Positions 7,798 through 17,818 of a DNA stretch of 64,000 bases are shown here, piece by piece. A model generated the notes under the pieces. The model worked only from the letters and a program-made list of their open reading frames with translations. It searched no databases and was not told the DNA's origin. Where the stretch lies: positions 3,230,001 through 3,294,000 of the forward strand of contig NZ_CP069370.1 in the NCBI RefSeq assembly GCF_019623905.1, written 5' to 3'. This stretch comes from Neotabrizicola shimadae. GTDB lineage: Bacteria > Pseudomonadota > Alphaproteobacteria > Rhodobacterales > Rhodobacteraceae. The position numbers and the translations under genes were made by a program. Each line of letters opens with the position of its first letter. Positions within the stretch are counted from its first letter, which is position 1.

Positions 7798-9897
7798 ATG
7801 CCCCTCGCCCTTCGACCCGCAGCCCTAGCTGCCCTTCTATGTTCTTCCGCCCTGCTGCCAGCGGCGGCGCAGGAACGCGTGGGGCGCGGGCCGACGCTCA
7901 ACTTCTACCTGAACCCCGGCCTGATCGACATGCCGTCCGGCGAAGCTCTGCCAGACACCACACTTGCCGTCGGTGCTGCCGGTTTTGCCGGAATTTGGCG
8001 TACCGGGATCACCTTCCAATTCGCTGACCGAATGTCCGGCACCTTCCGGTACTCTGGCATCAACGACCTCAACTATGGCGGGTTCGACACCTATTATGAC
8101 CGCAGCTTCGACTTTCGGCTTCTGCTGCTTGAGGAAACCAACTGGATTCCGGCCGTGTCGGTCGGTCTTCAGGATCTGATGGGAACCGGCCTTTATTCGG
8201 CCGAGTATCTTGCGGCGACCAAAGAGCTGTTCCCTGGCTTCAAGGTTACGGCCGGCCTCGGCTGGGGACGGCTTGCCTCTTACGGTTCGATCGGTGACCC
8301 CTTCGGACCGCGGCCGGATCCGAACACCGGCGAGGGCGGAAAGCCCAACTTCGGACAGTGGTTCCGCGGCCCCATGGCGCCATTCGGCGGCATTGAATGG
8401 CGCCCTTCGGACCGGCTGGGATTCAAGGTCGAGTATTCCTCCGACGCCTACACGCTTGAAACCGAACAGCGCGATGTCTTCGAGCGCAACTCGCCATTCA
8501 ACTTCGGCATCGAATACCAGTTGACGGAACGCATCAGGGCCGGTGCCTACTACATGTATGGCAACGAGGTCGGCGTGAATCTGACCATCGCACTTACGCC
8601 CGCGCGCCCGCTGACGCCGTTGACCTTCGAAGCTCCGCGCAACCTGGAGCCACGCAGTCGCGGCCCATGGCCGACGAACTGGTTGTCTGACCAGGCGCAG
8701 AAGGATCAGATCCAGGCAGACCTCAAGACCATGCTGCAGCAGGACGGGCTCATGCTCGAATCCGTCAGTCTCCAGCCCAATTCCGCCACGATACGCTACC
8801 AGGACGAGCGGTTCGACTCTGCCCCCAACGGAATCGGCCGAGTGGCGAGGGCGATGAGTGCGGCACTCCCCCCTTCGGTCGAAACCTTCCACATCGTACC
8901 GGTGATCTGGGGGCAACCGACCTCGCAGGTCACGGTCCGCCGATCTGACCTGGAAGCTCTGGAATTTTCGGCCCAGCCCGGTCAGGCCCTTTGGGCTAGA
9001 ACCGAGATGGCCGATGCAGGCAACCTGCCGCCCGCACCGCCGATCCCTGGCCTGTATCCGAACTTCTTCGCGGGCATCGAGCCCTATACCCGTGTCAGCT
9101 ATTTCGACCCGGACGCGCCTTACCGCTGGGAAATCGGCCTTCGGGCGGAGGCGGATGTCGAAATCGCCCGCGGCCTTGTGCTGGAGGGGTCGATCCGACA
9201 GCCGATTGCAGGAACACTGGACGAAGTGACGCGCGTTTCAAACTCGGTGCTGCCGCATGTCAGGACGGACTGGCCACTGTATGAAAGCGGCGACCTGAAA
9301 CTCGAGTATCTGGCGCTGGCACAGTATTTCCGGCCCGGCAAGGACCTCTGGGGCAAGGTGCAAGCGGGCTATCTGGAAGACATGTACGCAGGCATCGCGG
9401 GCGAAATCCTCTGGCGCCCGGTGGAAAGCCCACTCGCGCTCAGCTTTGAAGTCGCCTATGTTGGCCAGCGTGATTTCGACATGGCCTTCGGGCTGCAAGA
9501 CTACAGCGTCGCCACCGGCTTCGCTTCGGCCTACTACAATTTCGGCAATGGCTATCTTGGGCAGGTCAACGTCGGCCAGTACCTCGCCGGTGACCGTGGC
9601 GCGACCATTTCACTTAGCAGGTATTTTGCGGACGGCTTCTCGGTCGGGGCCTTCTTCACCTTGACCAATGTCTCGTTTGAGGATTTCGGCGAAGGCTCGT
9701 TCGATAAGGGCATCATGCTTCAGATTCCCCTCACCTGGTTCACCGGTCGGCCCAGCCAGACGGTCTACGGCAGCACGATCCGCCCGGTGCAACGCGATGG
9801 TGGCCAGCCTCTGAACCTGCGCAACCGCCTGTACTCGATCGTTCGAAACGACAACGCCGCCAACTACGAGATTCAATGGGGGAGGTTCTGGCGGTGA
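7798..9897 (+). CDS. yjbH: YjbH-family exopolysaccharide outer-membrane protein
   Basis: YjbH/GfcD proteins are beta-rich outer-membrane proteins encoded in exopolysaccharide operons; exact function unknown. About 699 residues with a signal peptide (MPLALRPAALAALLCSSALLPAAAQ). The conserved beginning GPTLNFYLNPGLIDMPSGEAL and the many Tyr/Trp/Phe alternating strands to the C-terminal FWR are visible. ATG at 7798 preferred over a TTG two codons earlier. The stop overlaps the yjbF start (GTGA), so the two genes are coupled. Confidence 0.88.
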   Translation: MPLALRPAALAALLCSSALLPAAAQERVGRGPTLNFYLNPGLIDMPSGEALPDTTLAVGAAGFAGIWRTGITFQFADRMSGTFRYSGINDLNYGGFDTYYDRSFDFRLLLLEETNWIPAVSVGLQDLMGTGLYSAEYLAATKELFPGFKVTAGLGWGRLASYGSIGDPFGPRPDPNTGEGGKPNFGQWFRGPMAPFGGIEWRPSDRLGFKVEYSSDAYTLETEQRDVFERNSPFNFGIEYQLTERIRAGAYYMYGNEVGVNLTIALTPARPLTPLTFEAPRNLEPRSRGPWPTNWLSDQAQKDQIQADLKTMLQQDGLMLESVSLQPNSATIRYQDERFDSAPNGIGRVARAMSAALPPSVETFHIVPVIWGQPTSQVTVRRSDLEALEFSAQPGQALWARTEMADAGNLPPAPPIPGLYPNFFAGIEPYTRVSYFDPDAPYRWEIGLRAEADVEIARGLVLEGSIRQPIAGTLDEVTRVSNSVLPHVRTDWPLYESGDLKLEYLALAQYFRPGKDLWGKVQAGYLEDMYAGIAGEILWRPVESPLALSFEVAYVGQRDFDMAFGLQDYSVATGFASAYYNFGNGYLGQVNVGQYLAGDRGATISLSRYFADGFSVGAFFTLTNVSFEDFGEGSFDKGIMLQIPLTWFTGRPSQTVYGSTIRPVQRDGGQPLNLRNRLYSIVRNDNAANYEIQWGRFWR

Positions 9898-10586
9898 TTG
9901 CGAAGCTGTTGCGCCGCACCCTCGGCCTGTTCGGGTTTCCGTTGGTGCTCTTGGGCTGCTCTGTTGGACAGGATGTGACCTCGCCAGGCCTTGTGCTGCA
10001 AGAGCTGCTGATCGCCCAGGGCAAGGCTGCGCTCAATCGGAACGGCGATCCGTCGGTTGCCGTCATGAACTTGAGCCGCTCTCAGTTGAACAGCCTGGGG
10101 GAGACTGTGCTGCGCGCGCAAATTCCGAACTATGGGCTTGCGGCAGTTCTTTTCATCTCGCAGGACCGCGCGCCCTATTCGATCTGGCGCACGCCGGACA
10201 ATGTGACCCTGCAGTTCCGCTCGGGCCTCATCATTGGCTCGAAGGGCGTTGGCGCGGATCTTGTTGCCGTGGACGACCCGCGCATGATCGCCGTGCTTGA
10301 AGGGCGCGAGGGTCCGGGGCCAGGCAAGCGCGTCAACAGCGCATTTGACGGAACGAATGCGACCGTGAAGACCGAATTCACCTGTCAGATCAGCGACCTC
10401 GGGCCGGAAAATGTGACCGTTGCAGAGCTGTCCTATCCGACACGCCACCTACGCCAGACCTGCACAAGTCCGAACGAGAACTTCGTGAACGACTATTGGG
10501 TGCAAGGACGCACCGTCTGGAAATCGCGCCAGTGGTTCAACGAACAGATCGGCTATGTCACCGTCGAGCGAATATCGCCGCAATGA
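9894..10586 (+). CDS. yjbF: YjbF/GfcB-family lipoprotein of exopolysaccharide production
   Basis: 230 residues. A GTG at 9894 overlaps the yjbH stop and has GGGGGAGG upstream; it gives a lipoprotein signal MIAKLLRRTLGLFGFPLVLLGC. The body (QLNSLGETVLRAQIPNYGLAAVLFI, YWVQGRTVWKSRQWF) matches YjbF-type proteins, periplasmic lipoproteins that partner YjbH. Last gene of the first exopolysaccharide run; it converges on tamB with a 33-bp gap. Confidence 0.85.
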   Translation: MIAKLLRRTLGLFGFPLVLLGCSVGQDVTSPGLVLQELLIAQGKAALNRNGDPSVAVMNLSRSQLNSLGETVLRAQIPNYGLAAVLFISQDRAPYSIWRTPDNVTLQFRSGLIIGSKGVGADLVAVDDPRMIAVLEGREGPGPGKRVNSAFDGTNATVKTEFTCQISDLGPENVTVAELSYPTRHLRQTCTSPNENFVNDYWVQGRTVWKSRQWFNEQIGYVTVERISPQ

Positions 10587-10619
10587 TCCACTGCCAGCCA
10601 AGCCTCGGCGCGACAGGGC

Positions 10620-13600
10620 CTAGTAGTCCTTCTCCAGATAGACCCCCACACCTGAATCACCGTCAGAGGTGCTGCTGGCTCGCAGGGTAATGGTATCGGT
10701 CAGGTCGAAGTTCAGGTGAATCTCACTGTTACCGGTGTCATCCATCTGGACCTCCGTGTAGGTGCGGTCGTTCAGATACTTGCCGGCCGTAACCTGAGTG
10801 CCACCCCGGGCATTGGTGTTGACGTCAAAATCGTCCAGCCCTAGACCGCCGCGCAGCTTTCCGATCAGCCCGACGCCCCCTTTTCCTGCCAGCGTGGCAA
10901 CGGCCCCGGCGAGCCGCGCCGCCTGAAGCGGTGACAGACTATTCAAGTCGCGGTCGAACAACAGCTGCGACAGCACTTCCTCTTCCGGCAGCTCCGGCGA
11001 AGACCAGAAGCTCACCTTGGGGTCACTGGCCGGGCCCTCGATGCCTACGAAGGTGGTCACGCTTGACCCCTGGTTGGACGCGATCACATCAAGGTAGGGA
11101 TCGAAATCGCCTTCCAGCCGCAGGCTCGCGCGGGTCAGGACAAGCCGCTTTCCCAGGATGTCCAGCCGTCCGCGGATCAGGTCGAACCCGCCCGAAGGCA
11201 CGATGGCGGCGCTGGTCCCACCCAGCCTGAGTTCTCCGCCAAGTTCGGCATCAAGCCCCCGGCCGCGGATGAAAACCTGGTTCGGAGCAGAGATGGCAAG
11301 CTGCAAGGCAAAGGGTCGGCGGCGGCTCGCGGCAGTCGCGTCTTCGGGTCCGCCCAGCAAACCGGCCCGTTCCAGTGTGGCCGCAATGGGCGGGGTCAGA
11401 TCGACATGGCGCAGCCCTTCGGGAATATCGGTCGCGCCCAATGTGTCCGGGATACGCACTTCAGTCTCGATCAGGGCGATCCGGCCACTGATCGTCGCCC
11501 CCCCGGCAAGCGGCCCCTTCACCGCGATCTCGCCGTTCGCGCGGGTCCTGTAAAGATTGGGGTCGACCAGAACAACCCGCTCAAGCCCCACGCTCAAGTC
11601 GCCTGGATACGGTGCTTCAAGACCGATCGTTCCGTTCGCACGCAGCCGACCACCCTCTGTGACCCGCCCGCCAACCGTGACCGTGGCTCTGCCACTGGCC
11701 AATCGCGCATCGGCTTCAAGCTGCTCGATGGCAAGCCCGAGGCTTGGGTCGCTGTAGCGCCCGCCCGTCAGAGTCACCGTCCCGGAAAGCGACCGCAACG
11801 CGATCGGTCCATTCAGCCTCAGGTCAAAGCGCGTCAGGCCCGATACGGCCCGCGGGTCGAGGAATGCATTGGCCAAGGCCGCCTGGGCCGAGCCGCGAAC
11901 CGCAAGATCCGCGCTATCGTAGCGCGGCGAAATCCTGCCCGAGACCGTGCCGTCAATCCCGCCCGGTCCGCGCGCGGCGAGGTCAAGCGTGGTTCCAGAG
12001 GCCGATTGCGCAACGGAGCCGGTCACACTCACCGGCCCTGGGAATTCGGGAACCACGAGACCAAGGTTAGAAAGCCTTGCATCGACATTCAGGTTCTGGG
12101 TGTCGCCCGACAGTGCTCCATTGGCCGAAACCTGCAGTTGCGGGTTGTTCAGGACCGCCTCTTGCACCTTGATGCGCCCGTCGCGCATGGCAAGGTTGAG
12201 GCGCATTGTGCCATTGCCCCGCAGCAGTGCATCAGCCTGTGCCTGGCCCACCGATAGGTTCCGGGTGGATGCGGAAAGCACCAGCGTTCCCGCCTGGGTG
12301 TTGCCGGACACCTGCGCCCGGGCATCGACGGATCCGCCGAACCCGCGACCCATGACACCGAGGTCACGCAGCGCAAGCGTCGCGTCCAAATCGGCCGCCG
12401 TTCCATCCACGGCCACCGACCCGCTGGCGCTTGCCTGCACTTGGGGATTGTCGATCCTTGCCGCACGGACCCGGACCTTCCCGTCAGCCAGCGCAAGGTC
12501 GAGGTCGACCCGGCTCGCCCCGCGCAGAAGGCCGTCCACCTGCGCCTGCCCAATGGCCATATCGTTGCCGGTCAAGTTGATCACGGCCGTGCCAGCATCC
12601 GTGGTGCCTGCTACATGTACCTTGCCCGAAACGCCCCCACGCGCCGCTGCCCCGAGTACCGACATGTCGGGCACCGCGACCTCTGCGGTCAAGTCACTGC
12701 CAGCGGTGGCCAGCCGCCCCTGAGCACTGGCCGTGATGCCCGGCGTCTCGGCGCGGAACTCGCGCAGCAGAAGTCCTGTCGCGTCCCGACGGGCGGAAAC
12801 GACGAGGATAGACGACCCTTTCAGCAGGGCATCCGCTTGGCTTTGCCCGAGACGCAGATTGGTACCTTGAACATCCGCCTCGACATCGAAGCTGCCGTCG
12901 AGGACTGAACCCGATCCCTTCGCCGTCACCTGCAGCGCCCCGGCAAGCGGCCGGCCCGCTAGCCCAGAGAACCTTGACGCGTCCGATACCTGTGCCTGGA
13001 TATCGCCTGCCAGCCGAAAGCCGGTGTCCAGGTCATCCACCGTTCCCGTGCCCGCAATTGAATAGTGGTTGCCGCCGGCGGTCAGCGCCTTGATCTCAAG
13101 GTGCCCTGCGGCTTCGGTCCAGACCGCTTGTACTGCGCCCGAAATCTGGGGACCGAGGGCTTCGGCCAATGCCTCATCCGCCGCGCGAAGCCCCCGCCCT
13201 GCAAAGCTGACGAGCCCGTCGATGCGGTTGCCCGCACCGCCCTCCTCACGCTCGATCCGGCCACGGGCATCGACACGCATTTCGCTTGCGCCGAAATCGG
13301 GGCGGAGCAGCCCACGGACCACGGCAGTCCCGGTCCAGTCCGGTCCCCGCGCCGCGTCGAAGCCAAGCTTCACGTCGGCTTCCTGCACCATGGTCCGCGC
13401 GCTCCCCGGGATCGGCAAGAGCACCGGCGCACCCGATGGCAGCGCCACCCGGCCCTCCAGCGCAAAGCGTTCAGGCAGACCATCTGCCGCGAGCGCCATC
13501 GTTCCCGCAAGCGAAAGGGCCTGTGCGGTCAGGTTCAAGCGGCTCACCTCGATGCGCCCGTCAGGCTGGGCGGCGGCCAGCGCCTGCAACCGGATGTCAG

Positions 13601-14465
13601 GGCCGAAGAACTCGGCATAGTCGGGCACGAACATCGGCGCGACATTGCCCCCCAAGTCGACGTCGAAGTTGAGCACCTGCGCCGCATCGCGCTGCACGAT
13701 GAGCCGGCCGGCCAGTCGTTCTTCGCCCGAGGTGCTCAGTTGCAGGCGCACCGCCATCGCATCAACGATGCCGTCGCCCTTCACGGTCAACTCGAAATCC
13801 GGTCGTCCCGGGAGATTGATCATGCCGCCGACCAGGCCGTTCGCCTCTTCGCTGGCAGTCAGGTCGACCACAAGCCGGCGGCTGGAATTGGCGAAACTCG
13901 CCGAAGCGTCCAGTTTGGTGACTGGTCCCTCGTCGGTGCGGATGGCCTTAAGCGACCCGCGCCCCTCGCCCCCAGCAAGCGACAACGACCCTTCGATCGT
14001 CGCCGTCACCGGCTCGCCCACAAGCGAAGCGCCCAGTTCCAACCGGTCGGTTGCTAGTCGGCCGATTTCAACCGAAACGGGCAGTTCGGGCAACGAAAAT
14101 GGTTGGGCCTCTGCTTCGGGAAGGTCGCTTCCCTCGGACACCGGCGCCCTGGCGACCACGATCTCGGCGGCCGTCAGCCTGTTCACCGAAAGCCGGCCCG
14201 CGAAAAGCGCGGCGCGGGACCAATCAAGCTCGATATCTCGCAGGGTCAGCCAGACGCCCTGGTCATCGGCAACCGTCAACTCTTGAATACGGGCCACGGA
14301 CGACAGTGCCCCCGAAAAGCCGCGCACCGTCACCTGGCGACCGGCGCCGGACAGATTGTCCTCAAGCAACCCCTCAAGGAAGCTTCGGTCGTCCGATTGG
14401 GCGCTGGCCGCCACGGGCGCCAGTGCCACAAGTCCCGCCAGTACCACCCAACGCAAGACCCGCAT
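10620..14465 (-). CDS. tamB: Translocation and assembly module protein TamB (AsmA-like, DUF490)
   Basis: 1281-residue envelope-spanning protein: N-terminal membrane anchor/signal (VLRWVVLAGLVALAPVAASAQ), a long beta-taco body, and the conserved C-terminal TamB domain (FVGIEGPASDPKVSFWSSPELPEEEVLSQLLFDR). With TamA it links inner and outer membranes and helps outer-membrane protein insertion and lipid transport. Three tandem repeats of about 100 residues lie in the middle (each starting near a G-Q-x-Q-x-D-x-L-L-x-G motif). Start overlaps the tamA stop by one base, so the genes are coupled. Confidence 0.95.
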   Translation of the reverse strand: MRVLRWVVLAGLVALAPVAASAQSDDRSFLEGLLEDNLSGAGRQVTVRGFSGALSSVARIQELTVADDQGVWLTLRDIELDWSRAALFAGRLSVNRLTAAEIVVARAPVSEGSDLPEAEAQPFSLPELPVSVEIGRLATDRLELGASLVGEPVTATIEGSLSLAGGEGRGSLKAIRTDEGPVTKLDASASFANSSRRLVVDLTASEEANGLVGGMINLPGRPDFELTVKGDGIVDAMAVRLQLSTSGEERLAGRLIVQRDAAQVLNFDVDLGGNVAPMFVPDYAEFFGPDIRLQALAAAQPDGRIEVSRLNLTAQALSLAGTMALAADGLPERFALEGRVALPSGAPVLLPIPGSARTMVQEADVKLGFDAARGPDWTGTAVVRGLLRPDFGASEMRVDARGRIEREEGGAGNRIDGLVSFAGRGLRAADEALAEALGPQISGAVQAVWTEAAGHLEIKALTAGGNHYSIAGTGTVDDLDTGFRLAGDIQAQVSDASRFSGLAGRPLAGALQVTAKGSGSVLDGSFDVEADVQGTNLRLGQSQADALLKGSSILVVSARRDATGLLLREFRAETPGITASAQGRLATAGSDLTAEVAVPDMSVLGAAARGGVSGKVHVAGTTDAGTAVINLTGNDMAIGQAQVDGLLRGASRVDLDLALADGKVRVRAARIDNPQVQASASGSVAVDGTAADLDATLALRDLGVMGRGFGGSVDARAQVSGNTQAGTLVLSASTRNLSVGQAQADALLRGNGTMRLNLAMRDGRIKVQEAVLNNPQLQVSANGALSGDTQNLNVDARLSNLGLVVPEFPGPVSVTGSVAQSASGTTLDLAARGPGGIDGTVSGRISPRYDSADLAVRGSAQAALANAFLDPRAVSGLTRFDLRLNGPIALRSLSGTVTLTGGRYSDPSLGLAIEQLEADARLASGRATVTVGGRVTEGGRLRANGTIGLEAPYPGDLSVGLERVVLVDPNLYRTRANGEIAVKGPLAGGATISGRIALIETEVRIPDTLGATDIPEGLRHVDLTPPIAATLERAGLLGGPEDATAASRRRPFALQLAISAPNQVFIRGRGLDAELGGELRLGGTSAAIVPSGGFDLIRGRLDILGKRLVLTRASLRLEGDFDPYLDVIASNQGSSVTTFVGIEGPASDPKVSFWSSPELPEEEVLSQLLFDRDLNSLSPLQAARLAGAVATLAGKGGVGLIGKLRGGLGLDDFDVNTNARGGTQVTAGKYLNDRTYTEVQMDDTGNSEIHLNFDLTDTITLRASSTSDGDSGVGVYLEKDY
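11950..12870 (-). repeat. Three tandem ~300-bp coding repeats inside tamB
   Basis: The motif GQSQADALLKG / GQAQVDGLLRG / GQAQADALLRG recurs with spacing near 300 bp (around 12835, 12535 and 12235), followed each time by similar strand patterns (KVRVRAARIDNPQVQASASG; RIKVQEAVLNNPQLQVSANG). The two downstream copies are more alike than the first. This is an internal duplication of the beta-taco module. Confidence 0.7.
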
Positions 14466-16318
14466 CAGAACGCCTGCCCCAGTCCGATGTAAACCTGTGG
14501 ACCATCTCCCGTATCGCCCTCGACCGGCAGGCCAACGTCCAGGCGGATCGGTCCGATCGAGGTGTTGTAACGCACACCAAGGCCCGCGCCTGCCTGCGTC
14601 TCGGCCTCCGACATATCGGCCGAAGCACTGATCTCGCCGAAATCATAAAATCCGACGACACCGATGGTCTCGGTCACCCGAACACGCACTTCGGCAGAGA
14701 AACCGAAGAACCCCATGCCGCCCGTTTCCAGCGGCCCTTGAGGTGTGTCCGTGGTGATGAAAAGCGATTGGTAGGGCTGGCCGCGTACCGTGCCGCCACC
14801 GCCCGAATAGTACAGGAAGTCCCGCGGCGTGCCCAAGAGCGACGATCCGAATATGCCGCCGTATTGCAGTCGACCGGCAAGCACGACTGCCCGGTCAACC
14901 GATGTCCCGCCGAAGCCCTTGTAGGTCCGCGCGTCCAGAGAGAAGCTTCCGCCGGAATCCGTGCTCCCGAAGCCAAGAAAAGGCATCACGGTGCTGTTTG
15001 CAAAGTAGCCCCGGGTCGCATTCAGAGGGTTGTCGCGATTGTCCCAGGTAAGGTTCACCGGCAAGTTCAGGTTCTCGTAAACGAACTTCCCCGTCTCGTC
15101 CGTACCCTTCAGGTAGTCGTAGCCCAACTGGATCGAGCCGTTCAGATTGTCCGTGAAGACGTGGCTCAGACCCCCGTTGACAGAGAGAAAGTCGCCTTGG
15201 TAGGTCGCCTCGTCAAGCCGGCCGAACGAAAGACCCGCAGTAGCCGTCGTATCTGGCGTAAAGGTCGCCGGTCGCGAGAGGTTGAAGGACAAGGTGTAAT
15301 CCACCCCGCTGTCCTTCGCGCCGATGTTGTCGATGAGGCCTTCGATCTCCAGCCGCTCGGCGCCGCCGAACAGGTTCCGGTGCAACCAGAAACCTGTCAC
15401 GTTCAGACCAGAGGTCGTCCCGACATCGGCGCCAAAGCCCACGCGCCGCTTCTTTTCTTCCACAACAGTCAGCGTCTGGCCCAGAAGATCGGGCGGCGTG
15501 ATGTTTTCGTCCTGCGTGAAGGTCACGGAGGAGAACACGCCACTCCGGCGCAAGCGTGCTTGCGCCTTGCGAAGCTCTGTCGGGTTCCAGACCGTGCCCA
15601 CGGGAAGGCCGGCAATCGCCCTGATGCGTTCTTCCCTCATGCGCTTTTCGCCGGTGATCTTCAGAGGCCCGAACCGTAGTCGCGGTCCCGGCATCAAGTC
15701 CACATCGACGGCAAGTGTGTTGGCCCGATGATTCGCCACAATGTCCTGGCTCGCGACCTTTACTCTCGGATGGCCGGCATCCTGCCAGCCGGCCTGGGCT
15801 GCGCCGACCGCCTCGGTGATCACGCCGCTTTGCGCCGTCTCGCCCACCGCAAAGGCGCCGGGCATGACTGTGCCATCGGCGAGAGGGGCGATCTCGGCCC
15901 GCGAGAACTCGAACAGCGGGCCGGGGTCCACTACCACCTCGACCTTGCCGATGCTTTTTGGTGCGTCCAGCGGTGGTATGTCCGCGGCCTCGCGGCCATC
16001 GACATAGATATGGATCACCGGGGAATATCGTCCTTCAGCGTAAAGGGCGCCAACCAGCCGCGCGTACTCCGCGCGGGCAGCGGCGAACAGGTCCTGCGGG
16101 TCTGGCCCTTTTCGACCCGCCTCCTGTTCGGTCGCAACCAATCCGGAGGCTGCCTTGAGGCTACGCAGCATCGCCTTGTCGCCGCCAACCACGTCGAAAC
16201 TCACGACATCCTCGGCCATCCCGGCCGACCCGGCGGAAAGCGCCGCCGACAGCGCCAGCGCAGCCCCGAACGCCCTCCTGACCTGCCGACGCCGAGCCAA
16301 CGCAATCCTCCGATGCAA
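14465..16318 (-). CDS. tamA: TamA/BamA-family outer-membrane protein
   Basis: 617-residue Omp85-type protein: an N-terminal signal peptide (AFGAALALSAALSAGSAGMA), three POTRA-like domains to about residue 250 (e.g. GPLFEFSRAEI; GPRLRFGPLKITGEKRM), then the bacterial surface antigen barrel ending in VYIGLGQAF with the terminal Phe signature and the VRGQPYQ lid-lock-like motif. Partner of the downstream TamB. The ATG at 16318 is used; a TTG six codons later sits behind CGGAGGA and may be the real start. Confidence 0.93.
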   Translation of the reverse strand: MHRRIALARRRQVRRAFGAALALSAALSAGSAGMAEDVVSFDVVGGDKAMLRSLKAASGLVATEQEAGRKGPDPQDLFAAARAEYARLVGALYAEGRYSPVIHIYVDGREAADIPPLDAPKSIGKVEVVVDPGPLFEFSRAEIAPLADGTVMPGAFAVGETAQSGVITEAVGAAQAGWQDAGHPRVKVASQDIVANHRANTLAVDVDLMPGPRLRFGPLKITGEKRMREERIRAIAGLPVGTVWNPTELRKAQARLRRSGVFSSVTFTQDENITPPDLLGQTLTVVEEKKRRVGFGADVGTTSGLNVTGFWLHRNLFGGAERLEIEGLIDNIGAKDSGVDYTLSFNLSRPATFTPDTTATAGLSFGRLDEATYQGDFLSVNGGLSHVFTDNLNGSIQLGYDYLKGTDETGKFVYENLNLPVNLTWDNRDNPLNATRGYFANSTVMPFLGFGSTDSGGSFSLDARTYKGFGGTSVDRAVVLAGRLQYGGIFGSSLLGTPRDFLYYSGGGGTVRGQPYQSLFITTDTPQGPLETGGMGFFGFSAEVRVRVTETIGVVGFYDFGEISASADMSEAETQAGAGLGVRYNTSIGPIRLDVGLPVEGDTGDGPQVYIGLGQAF

Positions 16319-16390
16319 ATCAGGCGCACTATCGCAATGACAGCCGCCAAGAACAATCCGCGATGCGAACGATCAGTCGAGGAAGGTGGA

Positions 16391-17623
16391 TCAAGGCGCA
16401 GACAGAAGGCTGTCCGTTAGATCGCTCAGCGCCAGGGCAGCCGCCCCTCTCGCCCACAGAAGATCCCCCCGTGCGTGAACCTCGATCGGCGGCCTCGGGC
16501 GCCCCGTCTGGATCGTCAAGCTATCCATCTCGGCCAGTGCCTCTGCAGCGTACAGATAGTCATAGCGCATTCTTTCGCCGGACAAGATGATCAGCGCCGG
16601 ATCGAAGAGGTTGATCACATTCGACAGACCTACCGCCAGATAGCGCCCGGCCCGGCGGAAGATGGCCCGTGCCGTGGCATTTCCGGCCTTAGCTTGGTCA
16701 TACAGGCTTTCCAGCAGCACGGCCTGCGCTGCACCATCCTTGTGGCCCCAGTTCAGCGCGGTCACGGCCTCGCGCGCCAGTGCATAGTCGGCGACATAGG
16801 CTTCAAGGCATCCCCGCTGCCCGCAGCGGCACAGCGCACCATCCAGTGCCACCTTGGTATGGCCCAATTCCATGCCAAGACCCTGCGCCCCGCGATACAA
16901 TCTATGGTTCATCACGAAGCCCATGCCAACGCCGTGTTCGATCGTCATGACCGCAAAATCTGACAGTGCGCGACCTGCGCCGAACCACAATTCGGCCAGG
17001 GCAACCAAATTCGCATCGTTGTCGATCGACACGGGAACCCCGAGTCTTTCGCGCACTGCCGCGGCCAGAGGCTCGCCCCGTTCCCAAAGGAACGAAGACC
17101 AGAGCACGCATCCCGCCGTCGAATCCACGAACCCTGGCATGCCGATCGCCAGCCATGACACGGGTCGTCCAGTCGCCACGCGACCGAACAGATCCGCGAT
17201 CACCTCCACCAGTTCGTCCAGCCGCATGGGGCCGACCTGCCGCGGCAGGGTCGCCGCTGCGGTCTGGTTGCCGGCAAAGTCGGCCAGAACCGCGGTTGAC
17301 TCGCGGTCGCCGATCTTCATCCCGACGACGCAATGCGCGCTGCCCCGTACCGCCAGTGCCACGGCAGGCCGACCGCGACCGGATTCTCGTGGGGTCTCGA
17401 CCTCTTTCAGCAGTCCCGCAACGGCCAGTTCGGCCACCAGTGCACCGACGGTGGCCGGGCTCAACCCAAGATCCTTTGCCACGGCGGACCGGGAAGACGC
17501 GCCCGTCGCGCGCACGCGTTCGAACACCAGCTGCCGCAGGGGGCGCTGCACTTCCGAAAGGGGCGGACCAAGTGGTCCACAGCCCACCCGCCCGGCCTCA
17601 TCGTCATCTGCCCAAGGCTTCAT
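16391..17623 (-). CDS. xylR: ROK-family transcriptional regulator, probable xylose repressor
   Basis: 410 residues: N-terminal winged helix (SRSAVAKDLGLSPATVGALVAELAVAGLL, residues about 42-72), then a ROK sugar-kinase-like domain with the zinc signature LCRCGQRGCLEAY and the sugar-binding GMELGHTK. ROK repressors of this type sense a free sugar. It is divergent from xylB-xylA, which strongly suggests repression of xylose catabolism; the assignment to xylose comes from context, not from its own sequence. Confidence 0.85.
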   Translation of the reverse strand: MKPWADDDEAGRVGCGPLGPPLSEVQRPLRQLVFERVRATGASSRSAVAKDLGLSPATVGALVAELAVAGLLKEVETPRESGRGRPAVALAVRGSAHCVVGMKIGDRESTAVLADFAGNQTAAATLPRQVGPMRLDELVEVIADLFGRVATGRPVSWLAIGMPGFVDSTAGCVLWSSFLWERGEPLAAAVRERLGVPVSIDNDANLVALAELWFGAGRALSDFAVMTIEHGVGMGFVMNHRLYRGAQGLGMELGHTKVALDGALCRCGQRGCLEAYVADYALAREAVTALNWGHKDGAAQAVLLESLYDQAKAGNATARAIFRRAGRYLAVGLSNVINLFDPALIILSGERMRYDYLYAAEALAEMDSLTIQTGRPRPPIEVHARGDLLWARGAAALALSDLTDSLLSAP

Positions 17624-17716
17624 TTATTCAACCGCCAAAGCAATTACGCGGGGCACACAGGCGCGGAATGCCCAGTGCCGCCTGATCCGCCGTAGAACGC
17701 GGCGGTTACCTGCCAT

Positions 17717-17753
17717 ATTTACTTTGACAACTGAAATTAATGAAGCCTAGTTT
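17717..17753 (+). promoter_or_regulatory. xylB promoter with overlapping AT-rich imperfect dyad
   Basis: TTGACA at 17724-17729 and TAGTTT at 17748-17753 are separated by 18 bases, 65 bases before xylB. An AT-rich imperfect palindrome (17717-17741, ATTTA...TTAAT outer arms) covers the -35 element and is conspicuous in this GC-rich region. It is a plausible site for the adjacent ROK repressor. Confidence 0.5.
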
Positions 17754-17818
17754 CTGCGCGTCTCGCCCAGGATGCGACTCTGCCTTGCAGTCGCCAACCG
17801 GCGAGGGAGGGAGGCGTC

